Assembly (NCBI RefSeq): GCF_958298935.1
Contig: NC_084942.1
Location: forward strand, 5,401,501-5,465,500
Direction: 5' to 3'
Length of the DNA stretch: 64,000 nucleotides
Source of the DNA: Phragmites australis
Lineage: Eukaryota > Streptophyta > Magnoliopsida > Poales > Poaceae
Made by a program: the position numbers and the translations under genes
Shown here: piece after piece, positions 11,723 through 23,478 of the stretch
Position numbering within the stretch: the first letter of the stretch is position 1
How the letters are laid out: every line of letters begins with the position of its first letter
The notes under the pieces: model-generated
The model's input: only the letters and a program-made list of their open reading frames with translations
Database searches by the model: none
Told to the model about the DNA's origin: nothing

Positions 11723-12388
11723 TCACTCGAAGCTGGACGATCGGCTCCATCTTCCCTTCATGTACTCCTCCAACGACATGTTTGCGCCGACGAAGTCGAC
11801 GCTGCCGACCGACCCGGCGTCGTCGTCGACGCCGTCGAACAGCGCGAGGTTGATGTACGACTGGATGTCGTTCTTGTCCGGCGAGGTGACCGCGCCATCG
11901 TCGTCGTCGCCCAACACACCGACCTGCGACCTCGCCCGCTTGACGGCGTCGCCGTCGCCGGTGAGCAGCTTCAGGACCTAACGTTCAGTGCAGTAGCATG
12001 TTAGCACAACCAAAGAACATGGCAGTGGCTCACTGAAATGGACAATTGCATATGTGTGTTCGGTTCAGAGTTGAGAGCTTATTACATTGCTCATGCTCGG
12101 CCGGCGTTGCGGTGCTCGCCTGATGCAGACGGCAGCGGCGAGGGCCATCCTCTCGACCTCGCCGTCGGCCGGCGGCAGGCTCGGGTCGACGAGATCCATG
12201 AGCTTTCCTCCTTGTATGACGGAGTTCGCCCACATCACGAGGCTCTCCTGGCCCTTGGGGCCGCCGGCGCTCACCGGCTTCCTCCCGGAGATGAGCTCGA
12301 GGAGGACGACGCCGAACGCGTACACGTCGATGTTGTCGCTGACCTTGCCGTGCATGAAGTACTCCGGAGCCAGGTATCTGCCATGAAC

Positions 12389-12429
<41 letters not shown>

Positions 12430-14606
12430 GTCCACATTTGTCAGGTCACGGTGTCAATAACTTCCAAAGTGACATGATTAAAGTCGTGGAGGCGGAGCGC
12501 ACCCGAAGGTTCCGGCGACGTCAGCGCCGGTGACCTGCGACGCCGCGTCCGCCGCCCACATCGCGAGGCCGAAGTCACACAGCTGCCTCAGACGAGCACA
12601 GAGAAGAGGGGGCTCAGTTCATGCCACGCTTACTACTCTCCAGTCGTCACAGGACCTGAAGACTGAAGAATGTTTGCTACTGACATGTGGGAAAGGTCGT
12701 CGTCACCTTGGGTTCGAAGTCGTCGGCGACGAGGATGTTCGAGGACTTGACGTCCCTGTGGATCACCGGGCGGTGGTCGCTGTCACCGTGGAGGTACTCC
12801 AGAGCGCGCGCGACGCCGACGGCCACCTTGAATCTCTCCGGCCAGCCGTACACGCCCTTGCCCTGTGTCTCACCGTGCAGCTTCTCTTCCATGCTGCCTC
12901 GCCGCATGTAATCGTACACGAGCATGAGCTTGCTGTCGTCGAGGCAGAACCCGACGAGGGACATGACGTTCTTGTGCTCGACGGAGCTGAGGATGTCGAT
13001 CTCGGAGACGAACTCATCCATAACCTCGTCCGAAGATTTCAGGACCTTCACTGCCAGCTCCTTGCCATCTTCAGTACATCCCCTGTAAACCCGGCCAGCA
13101 CTGCCTTTCCCTACTATTCGCTCTGCGCAACGCAAATCATTTCGATCATCATCATTCAGCTAGATGCATCTGAAGAAGATGGGTTGGGAACAGCAAGAAT
13201 CGTTCAATATTGAAATGGAAACATACCTGGAGAGAAGCCATCAGTGATCTTGGCAAGCTCACTGTAACTGAACAATGTGTACTTGGATGAGTACTTCTCT
13301 CGGAGTGAGACCAGCTCCTCAGGAACATTCATCTCCGCCCCCTCGATCACCGGAGACGGCATTCCCGAATCCATTCCCGATAGGAATACTTCCGGGTCAT
13401 CAGAAAGCTGGTCTGAATTCACCGGCGATATTGCTGACCACCGGGTCGGGAGCTTCATCGCCCACTGAGCCACAGAAATTTCCGACGAGTCCGGCAAGGC
13501 AGATTTCATGTCCTTCCTTAGGAGCGGCCAGCCGGCGGCCACTGCCATCGGTTCCGGCCTTTGACACCTTACCGGACCCGGCGCTAACTTCACTCTCGGC
13601 GAGATCAGGGCGCTCATCGACACGGACATGTTCCGGCGCAAGGACCGGCCGTCACCGATCACCAGGTCATCCTGAGCTTTGTCTCCGGTCGCCATCGTCG
13701 CGTCGAGTATCTTCCGGTAGAGCCTCCGCGGCGTCTCCAACACTGCACCGCCGTTGGAACAAAGTTTAGCCATTTCGATGATCCGACAAAGAAGGCGGCT
13801 AAATTCAGATGAAACTATGTGAGCGACATACTTGCGCTGTAGGGACTGAGCTGCTGCACCTGCACGGCATCTCTGCGGTACACGACCATGCCATCGCTGA
13901 CAGCGGTGACCGTGCAGCTCGGGGGAACTCTCTGCGCGCAGTACCTCGCGACTGCGGTGGCGGAGGATCTGATCACCGGATGAAACCAACAAAGTCACTA
14001 CTTGGAGAAGAGAGAATCAGGGAAACACCTGATCAATTTTGATGGAAATCCCCAATGTCGATTCGGTACCCGAGAGGCCTGCTGGAGCTCTTTGTGACAC
14101 CGAGAATGAGGTGCATAGCGCCGTAGGAGGTCGCCTCGGTCACCAGAGCCCTCTTGATCGATGGCCCCTGGCAGACCTTAAGTTCCAGGTCGATCTGGTT
14201 GCGGTCGCAGAAGCCCTTGTACGCGCCGAGCACGGAGGCGAGCGAGCCGACGGCTCTCATCTTCACCTCCGCCATGTCCTTCTCATCTCCTGCGACGCGA
14301 GAACAGAGACGGAGCAGCAAACGTGAGGAGGACACCTGGTGGGAAGGGGTCGAGAAGAGGAGCCTGATGGGGGAGCAGAGCAAAAAGCAAGGGCACCGCG
14401 GCAGAAAACGCACCATCTGCGGCGGCGGCGGCGACGTGGAGCGCGACGACAAGGTCGCCGGCAGCGGCGGCCTTGACGAGCGCCCAGGTGAGCAGCTCCC
14501 TGCCGGCGGCGTCCCTGTGCAGGGCCACCAGCACCGTCCTCCTCCCCCCGACGCCCCCCAGCGGCGGCGGCGCACACCGGACGCAAGAAAGCGGCCTGAA
14601 CTTCAT
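11723..14606 (-). CDS. receptor-like cytoplasmic kinase with N-terminal universal-stress-like domain
   Basis: Predicted to be a cytoplasmic Ser/Thr kinase of the plant family annotated as 'protein kinase with adenine nucleotide alpha hydrolase-like domain'. Eight exons (14606-14414, 14289-14070, 13968-13832, 13742-13227, 13122-12707, 12582-12503, 12377-12086, 11977-11723) with GT-AG introns keep frame and give 702 residues. Residues about 20-170 form the USP-like fold (TVLVALHRD... then [15 protein letters not shown] sequence). A variable linker leads to the kinase domain: glycine loop [11 protein letters not shown] (360-370), lysine K381 (LAVKVLK), HRDVKSSN (D479), DFG (497-499) and APE (524-526). 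All catalytic residues are present, so it is probably active. No signal peptide or membrane segment is seen. An in-frame upstream ATG at 14834 exists, but a TATA-like site lies between it and 14606, so 14606 was chosen. Substrate and pathway are not shown by the sequence. Confidence 0.92.
12391..12426. repeat. (GA)n microsatellite in a kinase intron
   Basis: About 18 uninterrupted GA units lie in the intron between the DFG-encoding exon and the APE-encoding exon, close to the 3' splice acceptor of the latter (exon starts at 12377 on the minus strand, where the tract reads as TC). It acts as an extended polypyrimidine-like tract and is likely length-polymorphic. Confidence 0.95.
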
Positions 14607-14716
14607 GCCTTTCGAATACAAATGGATCAAGAACCTACTCTGCTTCTTGATCTGGCGCGCTGCTCTGCTCTGCTTTGGTTCGTTGGACGGGGGAGAGAAG
14701 GAGCAGGTGGCGGTTG

Positions 14717-14726
14717 CGTTATATGC
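14717..14726 (-). promoter_or_regulatory. TATA-like box of the kinase gene
   Basis: On the minus strand the sequence GGCATATAACGC lies about 115 nt upstream of the chosen ATG (14606), a normal spacing for TATA box plus leader. Its position downstream of the alternative ATG at 14834 argues for the later start. This is inferred from position and sequence only. Confidence 0.4.
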
Positions 14727-14849
14727 CCGTTGCCGCTGCCGTGGCATCGAAGCTGGCTGCGCGGGCGCCAGATTTTTTAAAGCTCTGCCGTGCCGCCGCC
14801 GCGGCTGTTTGAGTTGGAAGGAAGCAGTCTGCACTCCGCGCGGCTTGCG

Positions 14850-15595
14850 GTTGCGGGCGGTCGCATCCAGCGGTGCCGCCGGCGCCGCGCGCGACTGGCC
14901 GCTGTTCTGCTGGAATCAGGAGGTCGCCCCAGTCGTCCGATCTGGATATTCGCAGATGCACGGCCGTGCTGCTCCGTTCAGGACTGCTGCCGTAAGGGGA
15001 CTGCGCGTGTTTTTTTTTTATTTAAAAAAAGGGAGTTGCTAATTTTGAGCCCATGTTTTTCCTCTTTTCTCAGGCGACAGCTGTGAATGGCTCATAGACT
15101 TTCTTCAACCTTCAGCCAAGACAATAATTTCTTGAACCTTCAGAGCGTTTATTCCGTTGCACCGCTGTCCTACCTTCGTCTCGCCCGCTACCTCCGTCAT
15201 GCTAACCACTCTGTTTTGGAGCTTCCCCGCTCTGGCACCGACCCACCGGTTGTCCGTTGCCTATCCCGTGGCCGGTGGCACCCCCACACCCGTCTCCTCC
15301 GTCAGGCTGACTTGCCGCCCGTTGTCCACCCTCTAAAGCCGCAGGGCACAAATCCTCGCCGAAAAAGCTCACCGACAAAAGCCCCGAATCATAACCTCTC
15401 ATTGCTGGTGGAATTTGAACGTCGTCTAAAATCTCGTGCGATTTCAAACATCCGAAGATTAGAAAGCTGAAAAAAAGGCATTACAACGTACAATATAATT
15501 GATTATACCGTTATTTTCAGATCGACTACGTATGAGTGGGTTGACCATCGTTTTCACTGGTAAGTTAAAAAATCTTGGTTAGCGTTTATGCACTA
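14850..15595. other. kinase upstream region, no gene recognised
   Basis: GC-rich near the gene, then mixed. Overlapping open frames on both strands (for example 15087-15470 plus and 15202-15447 minus) show no known family and have composition-driven sequences. The T/A tract near 15010-15030 is low complexity. Confidence 0.4.
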
Positions 15596-15599
15596 ACAA

Positions 15600-16080
15600 T
15601 TGTTGATGCGAAAAGATGCTACGCCAAATACTGAGTACTTCATGTGCAAAATACTAGATCAGATATTCTGATCCTCCGATCGGATGTTCCAATTGACGTC
15701 GGATGTTTCGATTTGAATATACGATGGATAGCACCTAGGAAACTCTAGTCGTGCCACTGCACCGTTGGACCTTCATCGTTACCCATGCTCGGGAGGGATC
15801 CCATCAGAGCATAGATGGCCGGTGGATTGTCCATGGTCGTCGAGATCAAGAACAAGAAGCAATAAGAAGGTTGGAAAAGAGAACTAGGACAAAAAGGATA
15901 AAAAAGATAAAGTAAATTGTATTTGTTCGATTGGATGTTGGATGATCTCAATCGGCCATGACCTTTTATATTTATAGGGAGGGTTGGTCTTTCCCCGTTT
16001 TGAGTTAGAATCTACCAAAACTTATCTTCAAATCCGACTCAATCTCTTCCAAAAAGCCAAATCCGACTTAAATCGGATTT
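15600..16080 (-). repeat. LTR/leader-like segment of the minus-strand gypsy relic (left copy)
   Basis: This segment matches 21942-22380 in direct orientation over most of its length: CCATGCTCGGGAGGGA, CAGAGCATAGATGGCCGGTG and GATCTCAATCGGCCATG occur in the same order in both. On the minus strand it carries a clear TATA box (CCTATAAATATAAAAGG, about 15962-15979) followed by a leader-like stretch, and it ends ...GCATCAACA at 15600. The best reading is the remaining 3' LTR of the element whose gag lies at 18755-21936. It stops matching at about 16075, where unrelated DNA begins. Confidence 0.65.
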
Positions 16081-16188
16081 CCCATGGTTTGACCACCCGA
16101 GCTCACGGTTTGAATGCCAGCACACAGAGGCTCGGGTTAAGTGGATCGATCACTTCCTTTTGCTCTCCCACTCTCACTTTTCTCTCAC

Positions 16189-16189
<1 letters not shown>

Positions 16190-16242
<53 letters not shown>
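16190..16242. repeat. (CT)n microsatellite
   Basis: A run of more than 20 CT units within a pyrimidine-rich leader-like stretch of the LTR-like block. Open frames here are poly-Ser/Leu artefacts. Confidence 0.95.
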
Positions 16243-16244
<2 letters not shown>

Positions 16245-18247
16245 CCCTACTTGTCACGTTCGAAGGCCGGAGATCCGAGGTGGGAACTCCCGTGAGCTTC
16301 CTGGAGGACTTCCCTAAGTTTTCCCCCTCTTCTCCCTCGCCGTAGAGCCATTCATCGACCGCGAGCTTCACCACCACTTCGGGAGCCGACCCGTGAATCG
16401 AAGCCTCCCTGAAGCATTCCAATTCAATAGAAAGCTTCCATAAGCTGAGGTGAGCTATCCTCTACCATTTCCCCATTGTTTCCAAGCTTGATTTGACCCT
16501 CTGTCGTTTAGGCCCAAGTTCAACCTAGTCTAGATCCAATCCATGGGTTATTTGGAGATTAGCTCGGTGAATGATGTCCAAATCACTTTAGAAACACTCC
16601 ACTAGTCCCATAGAGTATTTTAGTACCCTTCGTTATTGAAGGTCTCGCTAGAATTCTCACCGGTGACCCCGTAAAGGCACTACCGGCAAGGTCTGGCGGT
16701 CTGACTGCCAGTTAGGGACCGAAGAATCCAAGTTGAAAACTTATACATGAGTCTGATTGCCACTTGGACCGGTTTGACCACTGGTGGGTGGTCTGACTGC
16801 TACCATGCCTATAGTTAGACCGCCAGAGGCCAAAACTCTCTGGTGACAGTCGGTCAGACTGCCACCCTAAGGTCAGTCTGACCGCCTGCCTGTGAAGGCT
16901 AAGGTGAGGCTAGGTTAGCTTATTCGGGGTTGCAAACTTTGAAACCATAATCCTCTAGCGATCCTTTGCAGATGTTTTCGAGTCGTAGTGCTCTACTATT
17001 ACTTGAGCATGCATATTGCATCCTTTTTGCATTGTTCATTTATTTATGCATTGCATCCATGTTTCTTTTAGAGAGTATTGATCCGATAGTTCAAGCAAGC
17101 GAAAATGATGCCGGTCTACCACACTTCTGTGAGTGTTGTGTGGGAAGTATTAGGCAAACCCCAGAGTAGCAAGGCACATATCTAAGCATATTACACCCTT
17201 TGTTCAATTGAATGAAGTCTAAAATTGATAAATTATGCTTTATGTAAGTTTGCATATTCAATGAGTCGATGTTGGGCTTCTATGGGTAGAACCTATGTGA
17301 TGCATTATCCTACCTTGGTTATTTGATGATCCATATCCTTGTAGCGTTGATAACATGGTTGATGTCTAACTTGAAGGTTATTCGAAATGCTTAGCAATGC
17401 ATAGATCCTCGGTAGAAGTCGAGCGATGGTGTAACCATTGTTCGTGAGCTTAGGGCTTACTTATGATTTACGAATACATTTATGATGTTGAGATGGTTGG
17501 ATGAGTGGTGAGTATGAGGCGAGATGTGGGCGTTGTTAGGAGTGTTTTCTGCTCAGGAGGAGTCCTCAGGGCAATTCAAGAGAGGAACCTGGACACCGTA
17601 GACTGCCTGCATCGTTTAAGGCCGTCCGTTGTTGCAGTTGTCTCTAGCACTTACCTTACTCACCACATGCCGATCTAATGGTAAGGCGAGCCGAATACCT
17701 CTGTAACTGTGATAATTTGGGCCTGAACATTGATGGTGTGAGCGAGCGGGCTTGTAGAGGTATCTAGTTTGCTCCGGAAGTAGTTCTAGATACCTCCATG
17801 TCGAGCGATGCATGATCCAAATGGTTGGGGCTTATTAGGAAAGGTTGACACGAGTACCTCCTTGCGTGGGCCTGTGTGGACACGTGAGCTGTATGGTCCT
17901 CGAGTTATGTGGGTCCAGGCGTATCCCCCTGCATGGTGTAAAAATATTTTGAAATACCATGCTCTCGGTCATGAGTATGTTTATGTTCATTGGTATCGGT
18001 TGTAGAGTTATGAATGTGGAATGGTGGTATGAATGGTATGTTAGGTAATGTTTATGGCTGGCTATTGAGGTATTACTATGGTTCCATTTACATTTGTGTA
18101 CATTTGGTTATTGCAGGGTATAATTGTATGATTGTTGGTTATGTTTAGATGCTCACATATATATGTCTAGGTTGTGGGCGCATATGTTTTAATCAAACTT
18201 GTGGCCTTTTTTCTTGCTAATGGCCCAATGCATAATCCTTGGAGTTG

Positions 18248-18265
18248 GGTTATTTATATACAGCC
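18248..18265 (-). promoter_or_regulatory. TATA box in the inserted LTR
   Basis: The minus strand reads GGCTGTATATAAATAACC, close to the plant TATA consensus, about 490 nt inside the LTR-type start at 18754. This would be the U3 promoter of the inserted retroelement. Activity cannot be judged. Confidence 0.5.
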
Positions 18266-18668
18266 TATATAGATTAAGTCTTGCGAGTACCTTCGTACTC
18301 AGCTGCTCTACAGGTTCTGCAGGTAAGGAAGGGGCAGTGTTGGCTACTTCATGCCCGCTGATGCTAGCGGTGGGAATGAGTAGCCAACTGCTCAGAGGTC
18401 GCGCTTTTAGGGTGAAGCCTATTGTTTAAGTCTTTTGCTGTCTTTAGCTTTGGTTTCCGCTACATAGTTTCTCTTTTGGGATAGGAGTTGATCAGTTTTA
18501 GTATCATTCTAGATCTCTTTTGCTATAAATTGTTAAACTTGTAAATATTTAAGAACTTGTAATATGATTAATTTCTCACTCTTTATTAAACTTAGTTATG
18601 ATTGCTTATGTTGGAAAGGAATGTGTTCCGATCTTGGGCATAAAACACGTGCTGGGACTACTGAGATG

Positions 18669-18734
18669 GTATTCTAATTAATTGTTGAGGTTTTGATTAT
18701 GAATAATGATCCTCCTGATGATTAATTAGAATAC
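18669..18734. repeat. perfect 14-bp inverted repeat (hairpin) near the LTR edge
   Basis: GTATTCTAATTAAT (18669-18682) is perfectly complementary to ATTAATTAGAATAC (18721-18734), leaving a 38-nt AT-rich loop. It lies 20 bp inside the LTR-type terminus at 18754, in the region that would be upstream of the U3 TATA box. Confidence 0.8.
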
Positions 18735-18754
18735 TGTTTGGACGGTTCCTCACA

Positions 18755-21700
18755 TCGGCTTCCCATTGATATGACCTTTCACATATAATGGCTTCAAGTG
18801 CCGATCCATCTCTTTTGGCCCCAAATCCAATTGAGCTACTTCACCTTCATCCATAACATGAAATTCTAAAGGTAACATAAAAACCATATTTATATCCATA
18901 CCTTCGGTTGGTGAAGCATTATTAGCATGCACTGGCAAATCACCATAATCAAGCAGTTCCTTATCTTCCTTATCATCTTGCATAGGCACCGACGTTGTTG
19001 TCAATGAAAGAGCTGTTGTAGGAGCTGCTATGGCATCTAGTTTTGGTCTCCACATTTGCTTCACGGGTTGCATTAGTTTAACCTCATTGAAGGTAGCATC
19101 CCGTAAATTTTCAGCTTGTTGCTCCATCAACTCTTGCTTGTGTAATCGCTGCAATATTCTTATCTTTGTGTAAGATCAACCCGAGGGACACCACCTCGGC
19201 TGTAGGTACTTAGAAAGCAACTTGCTACTACTTGCTTTATGACCATTGGGCTTTGAATCAACTTAAACAGTAGTAGGCACATGTTTAGACTTGACTGGTT
19301 TAGCACCAAAGATAATCGGTCCTTTGCCAAGCTCCTCGGCAACCACTTTCATTGAACCAATTTCAATAATATAAACATTAGTAGTCCTTGTCTTATCAGT
19401 ATTAGAATATGAATTTTTAGTAAAAATACTACTTCTCTTGACCCAATATACTTTCTTCACAACTCTAGCATGTTAAACATTACTAGACCAATTTGTATAC
19501 TCCAATCGATCATGGACTGGATGTGATATTCTGTCAAATACCAGCCTTTGTGGTGCTGCTCATCCTGGATGAAAAGGAGAAAATTGCATATGAGGAGGGG
19601 GCATCCACATACCGTTATAACCCCATGTTTGGCAAGGAGGGAATGGCATAGGACGGGAAACCCATGGCCATGGCGACGGACTGAGTGGTGGGTAGACGTT
19701 AGTAGCATGATCCTCTCTTGGTTGATGATGATTGTGTACTCCTTGCTTTGGAGGTGATCTTGGTCGCTTAAACCTACTCAGCTGGCTCACATGAGTTGGG
19801 ATGGCTTTGTCTTTCTCATATTTAGACAAAAGTTGCTTAAAAGTAGACTTGAACTTTTCAACCTTGCCAAGTCTCTTGGCTTCATTGATCTTCCACTTGT
19901 CAACTTCTGGGCTTTTGGTTTGATCATTTTTGGCTTAGCATGGCGATCATGCCCCATGGCAGCTATAGTGTGCACCATGGCCTTGATTGATTCTTTGCCT
20001 TCGAAAGTCTTCTCAAGTAACACTTCTCTTAATAAGTTTTTGTTTTCCCCCAAAGGTTCTGCTCTTTCTTCACCAATAATTACATTTTCCCCTTTAGTTG
20101 ATTCGGCTTGAGTTTACCGAATTAGGATGCTCTTGTCTTGGAGATCAACAACATTAACCGGGATGGTTGTTTGTCTACTTGAATCTTTGTAAATTTAATC
20201 TCCATTCATTAATGGCTGGTTGAATCTGTCGATGAAAAATATTGCAATAGTTAGTAGCATGAGAATAAGAATTATGCCATTTCCAATAAACTCGCATCTT
20301 TAATTCATCTAACGGTGGAATTACATGACCATAAGATAGCTTAATTTGTTTTTCTTGTAGCAAGTAATCAAAAATTCTATCACACTTTGCTACATCAAAA
20401 GTAAATTTAACTTTTTCTTGCCAATTCTTAGGAGGCATCGGCTTAAGGGCAGAGCAAACAAATGGTTTAGACTTAGAAGATAAAGCCCATTTGGTCACGC
20501 ATACATCAACATCATCATCGTCTGAATTTTTAGATTCATACTCAAGCATGTGAATATTAGGATGATCGACTCTCACTTTATCACTCGACTGTTGAAAATT
20601 TTTAGACTCTTTAGCTCGGCTTTCTTGTGCTAGAACTCTTTGCAAAACTTGACTAACATCCTGAAAATCATAACCCTCTAGCTTTTCCTTAAGATGAGAT
20701 AATAACCTAGAATAAGCTAATTCAGCCAAATCCTTTTTAGGAAGCATTAGGTTAAAACACTTTGTATCTTTAAACCTTCTAATAAAATCAACAATAGGTT
20801 CATTATATTTTTGTTTAACTGATGTTAAATGTGAAAGCCTCAATTCAGTATCAATGCTATAAAAATACTCATAAATTTTTTCTTCTAATTAAGACCACAC
20901 ATGCATAGAATAGGGAGCGAGAGATATAAACCATGTAAAAGCAATTCCAAATAATGACAGAGTAAACAATCTAATTTTTAGAACATCATTGGAACTAGTT
21001 TCACCTAATTGCTCAAGAAATTGACCCACATGCTCCCTAGTTGTTCTATTATCCTCCCCAATGAATTTCACAATATTAGGTACTTTAAAACCACAGGGGT
21101 ATGTGATTGTATCATAATGCTCGGGATATGGTTTTTCGTATGCACGAGCTTTTCTTCTAACCTCCACACCAAATTGTTCTTTTAACATGGTAGCTACTTG
21201 TTCTCGCATAATTTCAACATAATCGGCCACGGGCCGAATATGGTCAACTGCTGGCTTAGGCTGTGGTGTATGCATATTCGGCACATAAGATGTAATAGGA
21301 GGTCGTGTACGAAATTTTCCTCAGGTGTCGGCTTATAGGGGATCCCCAACCCTTGAGGCGGTATAGGCGGAGTACCATATGCTACGGTTTGGTAATAAGG
21401 CGTTTGCACATTGGGATAGCTTTCGACTCTATGAGCTTGAGTCGAAGTTGAAACATGGTGCCTAACATATGGTGCAATAATATGATTAAGTGCAACACTA
21501 CCCATATAATTTCAGCCATCATGAGGATTATTAAAATAAGGATAAATAGGTAACATTTTAACAATAGCAGGAGGAACTAAAGCATTAGCATTGCTAGCAG
21601 CAGGTTTTTTCAAATTTTGTTCCTCATGTATTTGTAAAACTAAAGGCCGAAGCCTATAACTAATGTATCACCAACCATCTTTTGAACACTATTAACCATA

Positions 21701-21936
21701 GTTGCACCAACAGATTGATCAATCATATTAGCAACATCTTCATGCGATGCATAAGGTTGAGCACTCACATTGGTTAATACCTTAGGTTTTTGGTCGACAG
21801 ACGGTGGAGAATCTTCTTTCTTGAACACGCCTTGCCGAGTCTTCACGTAATGCGAGAGGAACTACTGCCGACGTTGTTCCAAGTCGGTTTCGATTGTCAT
21901 ACGCGCTACTTTTGGCAACTCGTAGTAGGATGCCAT
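18755..21936 (-). pseudogene. Ty3/gypsy gag and truncated protease region
   Basis: A decayed gag-pol frame on the minus strand, starting at ATG 21936 (MASYYELPKVARM) and broken by stops and frameshifts. The retrotransposon capsid domain is clear at 21284-20175 (PIVDFIRRFKDTKCF, LSHLKEKLEGYDF, VSQVLQRVLAQESRAKE). The frame ends at 18755 with VKGHINGKP, the strand that in Ty3/gypsy proteins directly precedes the protease motif (V)LVDGG. The protease active site, reverse transcriptase and integrase are absent because an LTR-like sequence begins exactly there. In a complete element gag would form the capsid particle. Non-functional. Confidence 0.85.
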
Positions 21937-21941
21937 GATGA

Positions 21942-22900
21942 TGTTATCGCCAAACACTGAGCACTTCGTGTGAAAAATATTGGATCAAATGTTCCGATCG
22001 GTGTCGGATGTTCCGATCCAAATATCCAACAGACAGCACCTAGGAAACCCTAGTTGTGGCACCGCACAATTGGACCTTCGTTGTCACCCATGCTCGGGAG
22101 GGACCCCGTCAGAGCATAGATGGCCGGTGGTTTGTCCTTGGTCGTCGAGATCAAGAAGAGAAGCAATAGGGAGGTTGGGAAAGAGGGATAAAAAAAGGTA
22201 AAGTAAATTGTATTTGTTGAATTGTATATTGGATGATCTCAATCGGCCATGGCCCGTTATATTTCTAGAGAGGCTTGGTCTTGCCCCATTTTGAGTTGGA
22301 ATCCACCAAATTTATCTTCAAATCCGACTCAATTTCTTCCCAAAAATTTAAATCCGACTCAGATAGGATGTTCTGATCCATATCGGAAGGTCTGGTTTTT
22401 TCAAATACTGACATCTTGGTTTAGCCAAAAATACTTAATCGGATGTTCCAATATGGTCGGAAGTTCTGATATGGTCGGAAGGTCCGAAATTTCCAAACAC
22501 AGACCTCTCAGTTTGGTCGAAAATAGTTAATCGGATGTTCTGATATGGTCGGAAGGTCCGGAATTTCCAAACACAAACCTCTCGGTTTGGTCGAAAAATA
22601 TTTAATCAGATGTTTCGATGGCAACATCAGATGTTCCGATATGCTGAAACTCCCAACTCCAAGACTGAACACAAGATGTTATGGTGAGAACAAAATCCTG
22701 AATATCAGAATATCCGATGAGTCCAACCAAGCTAAAACCCTGCAAATCTCGTCTTGAACTCACCGGATGATCCGGCGCCTTCACCAAAGGCTTTATCGGA
22801 CTAATTTCCAAGCGATTCTCTGTAAATCATCGCACTAAACTATTCTACCCACCGGATATTCCGGTGATAATACGGCTTAAGCACCGGAACATCCGGCGTT
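21942..22900 (-). repeat. 5' LTR/leader-like region of the minus-strand gypsy relic (right copy)
   Basis: The part 21942-22380 is a direct-repeat partner of 15600-16075 and lies immediately upstream (minus sense) of the gag ATG at 21936. The rest, to about 22900, is upstream U3-like sequence with repeated short motifs. The TATA box seen in the left copy is degenerate here (about 22255-22270). Its outer end could not be fixed. It is unusual that gag starts only a few bases from the repeat, so the repeat may include leader as well as LTR sequence. Confidence 0.6.
22380..22625. repeat. three imperfect tandem units with the motif TCGGATGTTCYGATATGGTC
   Basis: Units of roughly 75-95 bp repeat the order 'AATCGGATGTTC', 'GATATGGTCGGAAGGTCCG', 'AATTTCCAAACACA', 'CTCGGTTTGGTCGAAAA'. 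The same GGATGTTCCGAT core recurs at about 15685, 22005 and 22630. Repeats of this kind are common in the U3 region of LTRs. No coding meaning. Confidence 0.75.
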
Positions 22901-23450
22901 AAAAAAATCTTAGCCGTGCCAATTTTTTTATCATTAAAACCAATATATAAGATCACAAATCTAAAGAAATCTTACTGCCTTCGTCTCCAAACATAAGCTA
23001 TAGGTTTTTTCAATCTCCATCCAGTTTGATTCCCAGCATTTCAACAAGTTTTGGCCCAGTTTCATCATGTCTCGACCCATTTTGCGTGTCATGGTTTTAT
23101 TTTTATCTTCCGAATAAATCGGCGTGCATGTGTGATGCTGCATTTTAGCCGGTTAATAGAGGAGAGAAAATGACTGGCGCCAACTAGATGCGCCGAAAAC
23201 AAGGTTATTTAAATTTCTTTCAGAAAGATAAACGTGGTTCCAATCGTGTAGTGAAAAGAAAATGTTCCCTCAGAAAGTCTCTACTTTGTTTCAAATAGAA
23301 CACGCGGGAGAACTACATGTCAACATGTTAATGAAGGAAAAATCGTCCAAATTACTTGCTCTAACAAATATGTAGACTTAGATGTTGACAACTCCTGTGG
23401 TGGAAAATGACGTTGGTGATGTGTTCAGTTCAGGTGAAAGAGCTAGTAGC

Positions 23451-23478
23451 ATATATATATATATATATATATATATAT
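23451..23478. repeat. (AT)n microsatellite
   Basis: Fourteen uninterrupted AT units. Probably length-variable. Confidence 0.95.

Larger units (their letters stand above)
16085..18754 (-). mobile_element. LTR-like sequence of a second retrotransposon, inserted in the gypsy relic
   Basis: This is a non-coding block of about 2.7 kb. Read on the minus strand, its right end starts TGTGAGGAACCGTCC, an LTR-type TG start, and about 490 nt in comes GCTGTATATAAATAACC, a strong TATA box (about 18248-18265). The phrase 'gagtaccttcgtactcagc' on plus is common in grass LTR elements. No gag or pol frame is present, so it may be a solo LTR or part of a long-LTR or non-autonomous element. The left end and a 5-bp target duplication were not found (TCGGC follows the right end at 18755-18759). 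Confidence 0.55.

Noticed and set aside
12038..13213. Plus-strand frames over the kinase exons
   Set aside because: They are antisense shadows; the minus-strand frame has conserved kinase motifs and matching splice sites.
14606..14834. Earlier in-frame ATG at 14834 as the kinase start
   Set aside because: It would add 76 residues of low-complexity sequence and lies upstream of a TATA-like box at about 14720; the USP-like domain starts soon after 14606.
16160..16345. Ser/Leu-repeat peptides
   Set aside because: They are direct translations of the (CT)n microsatellite.
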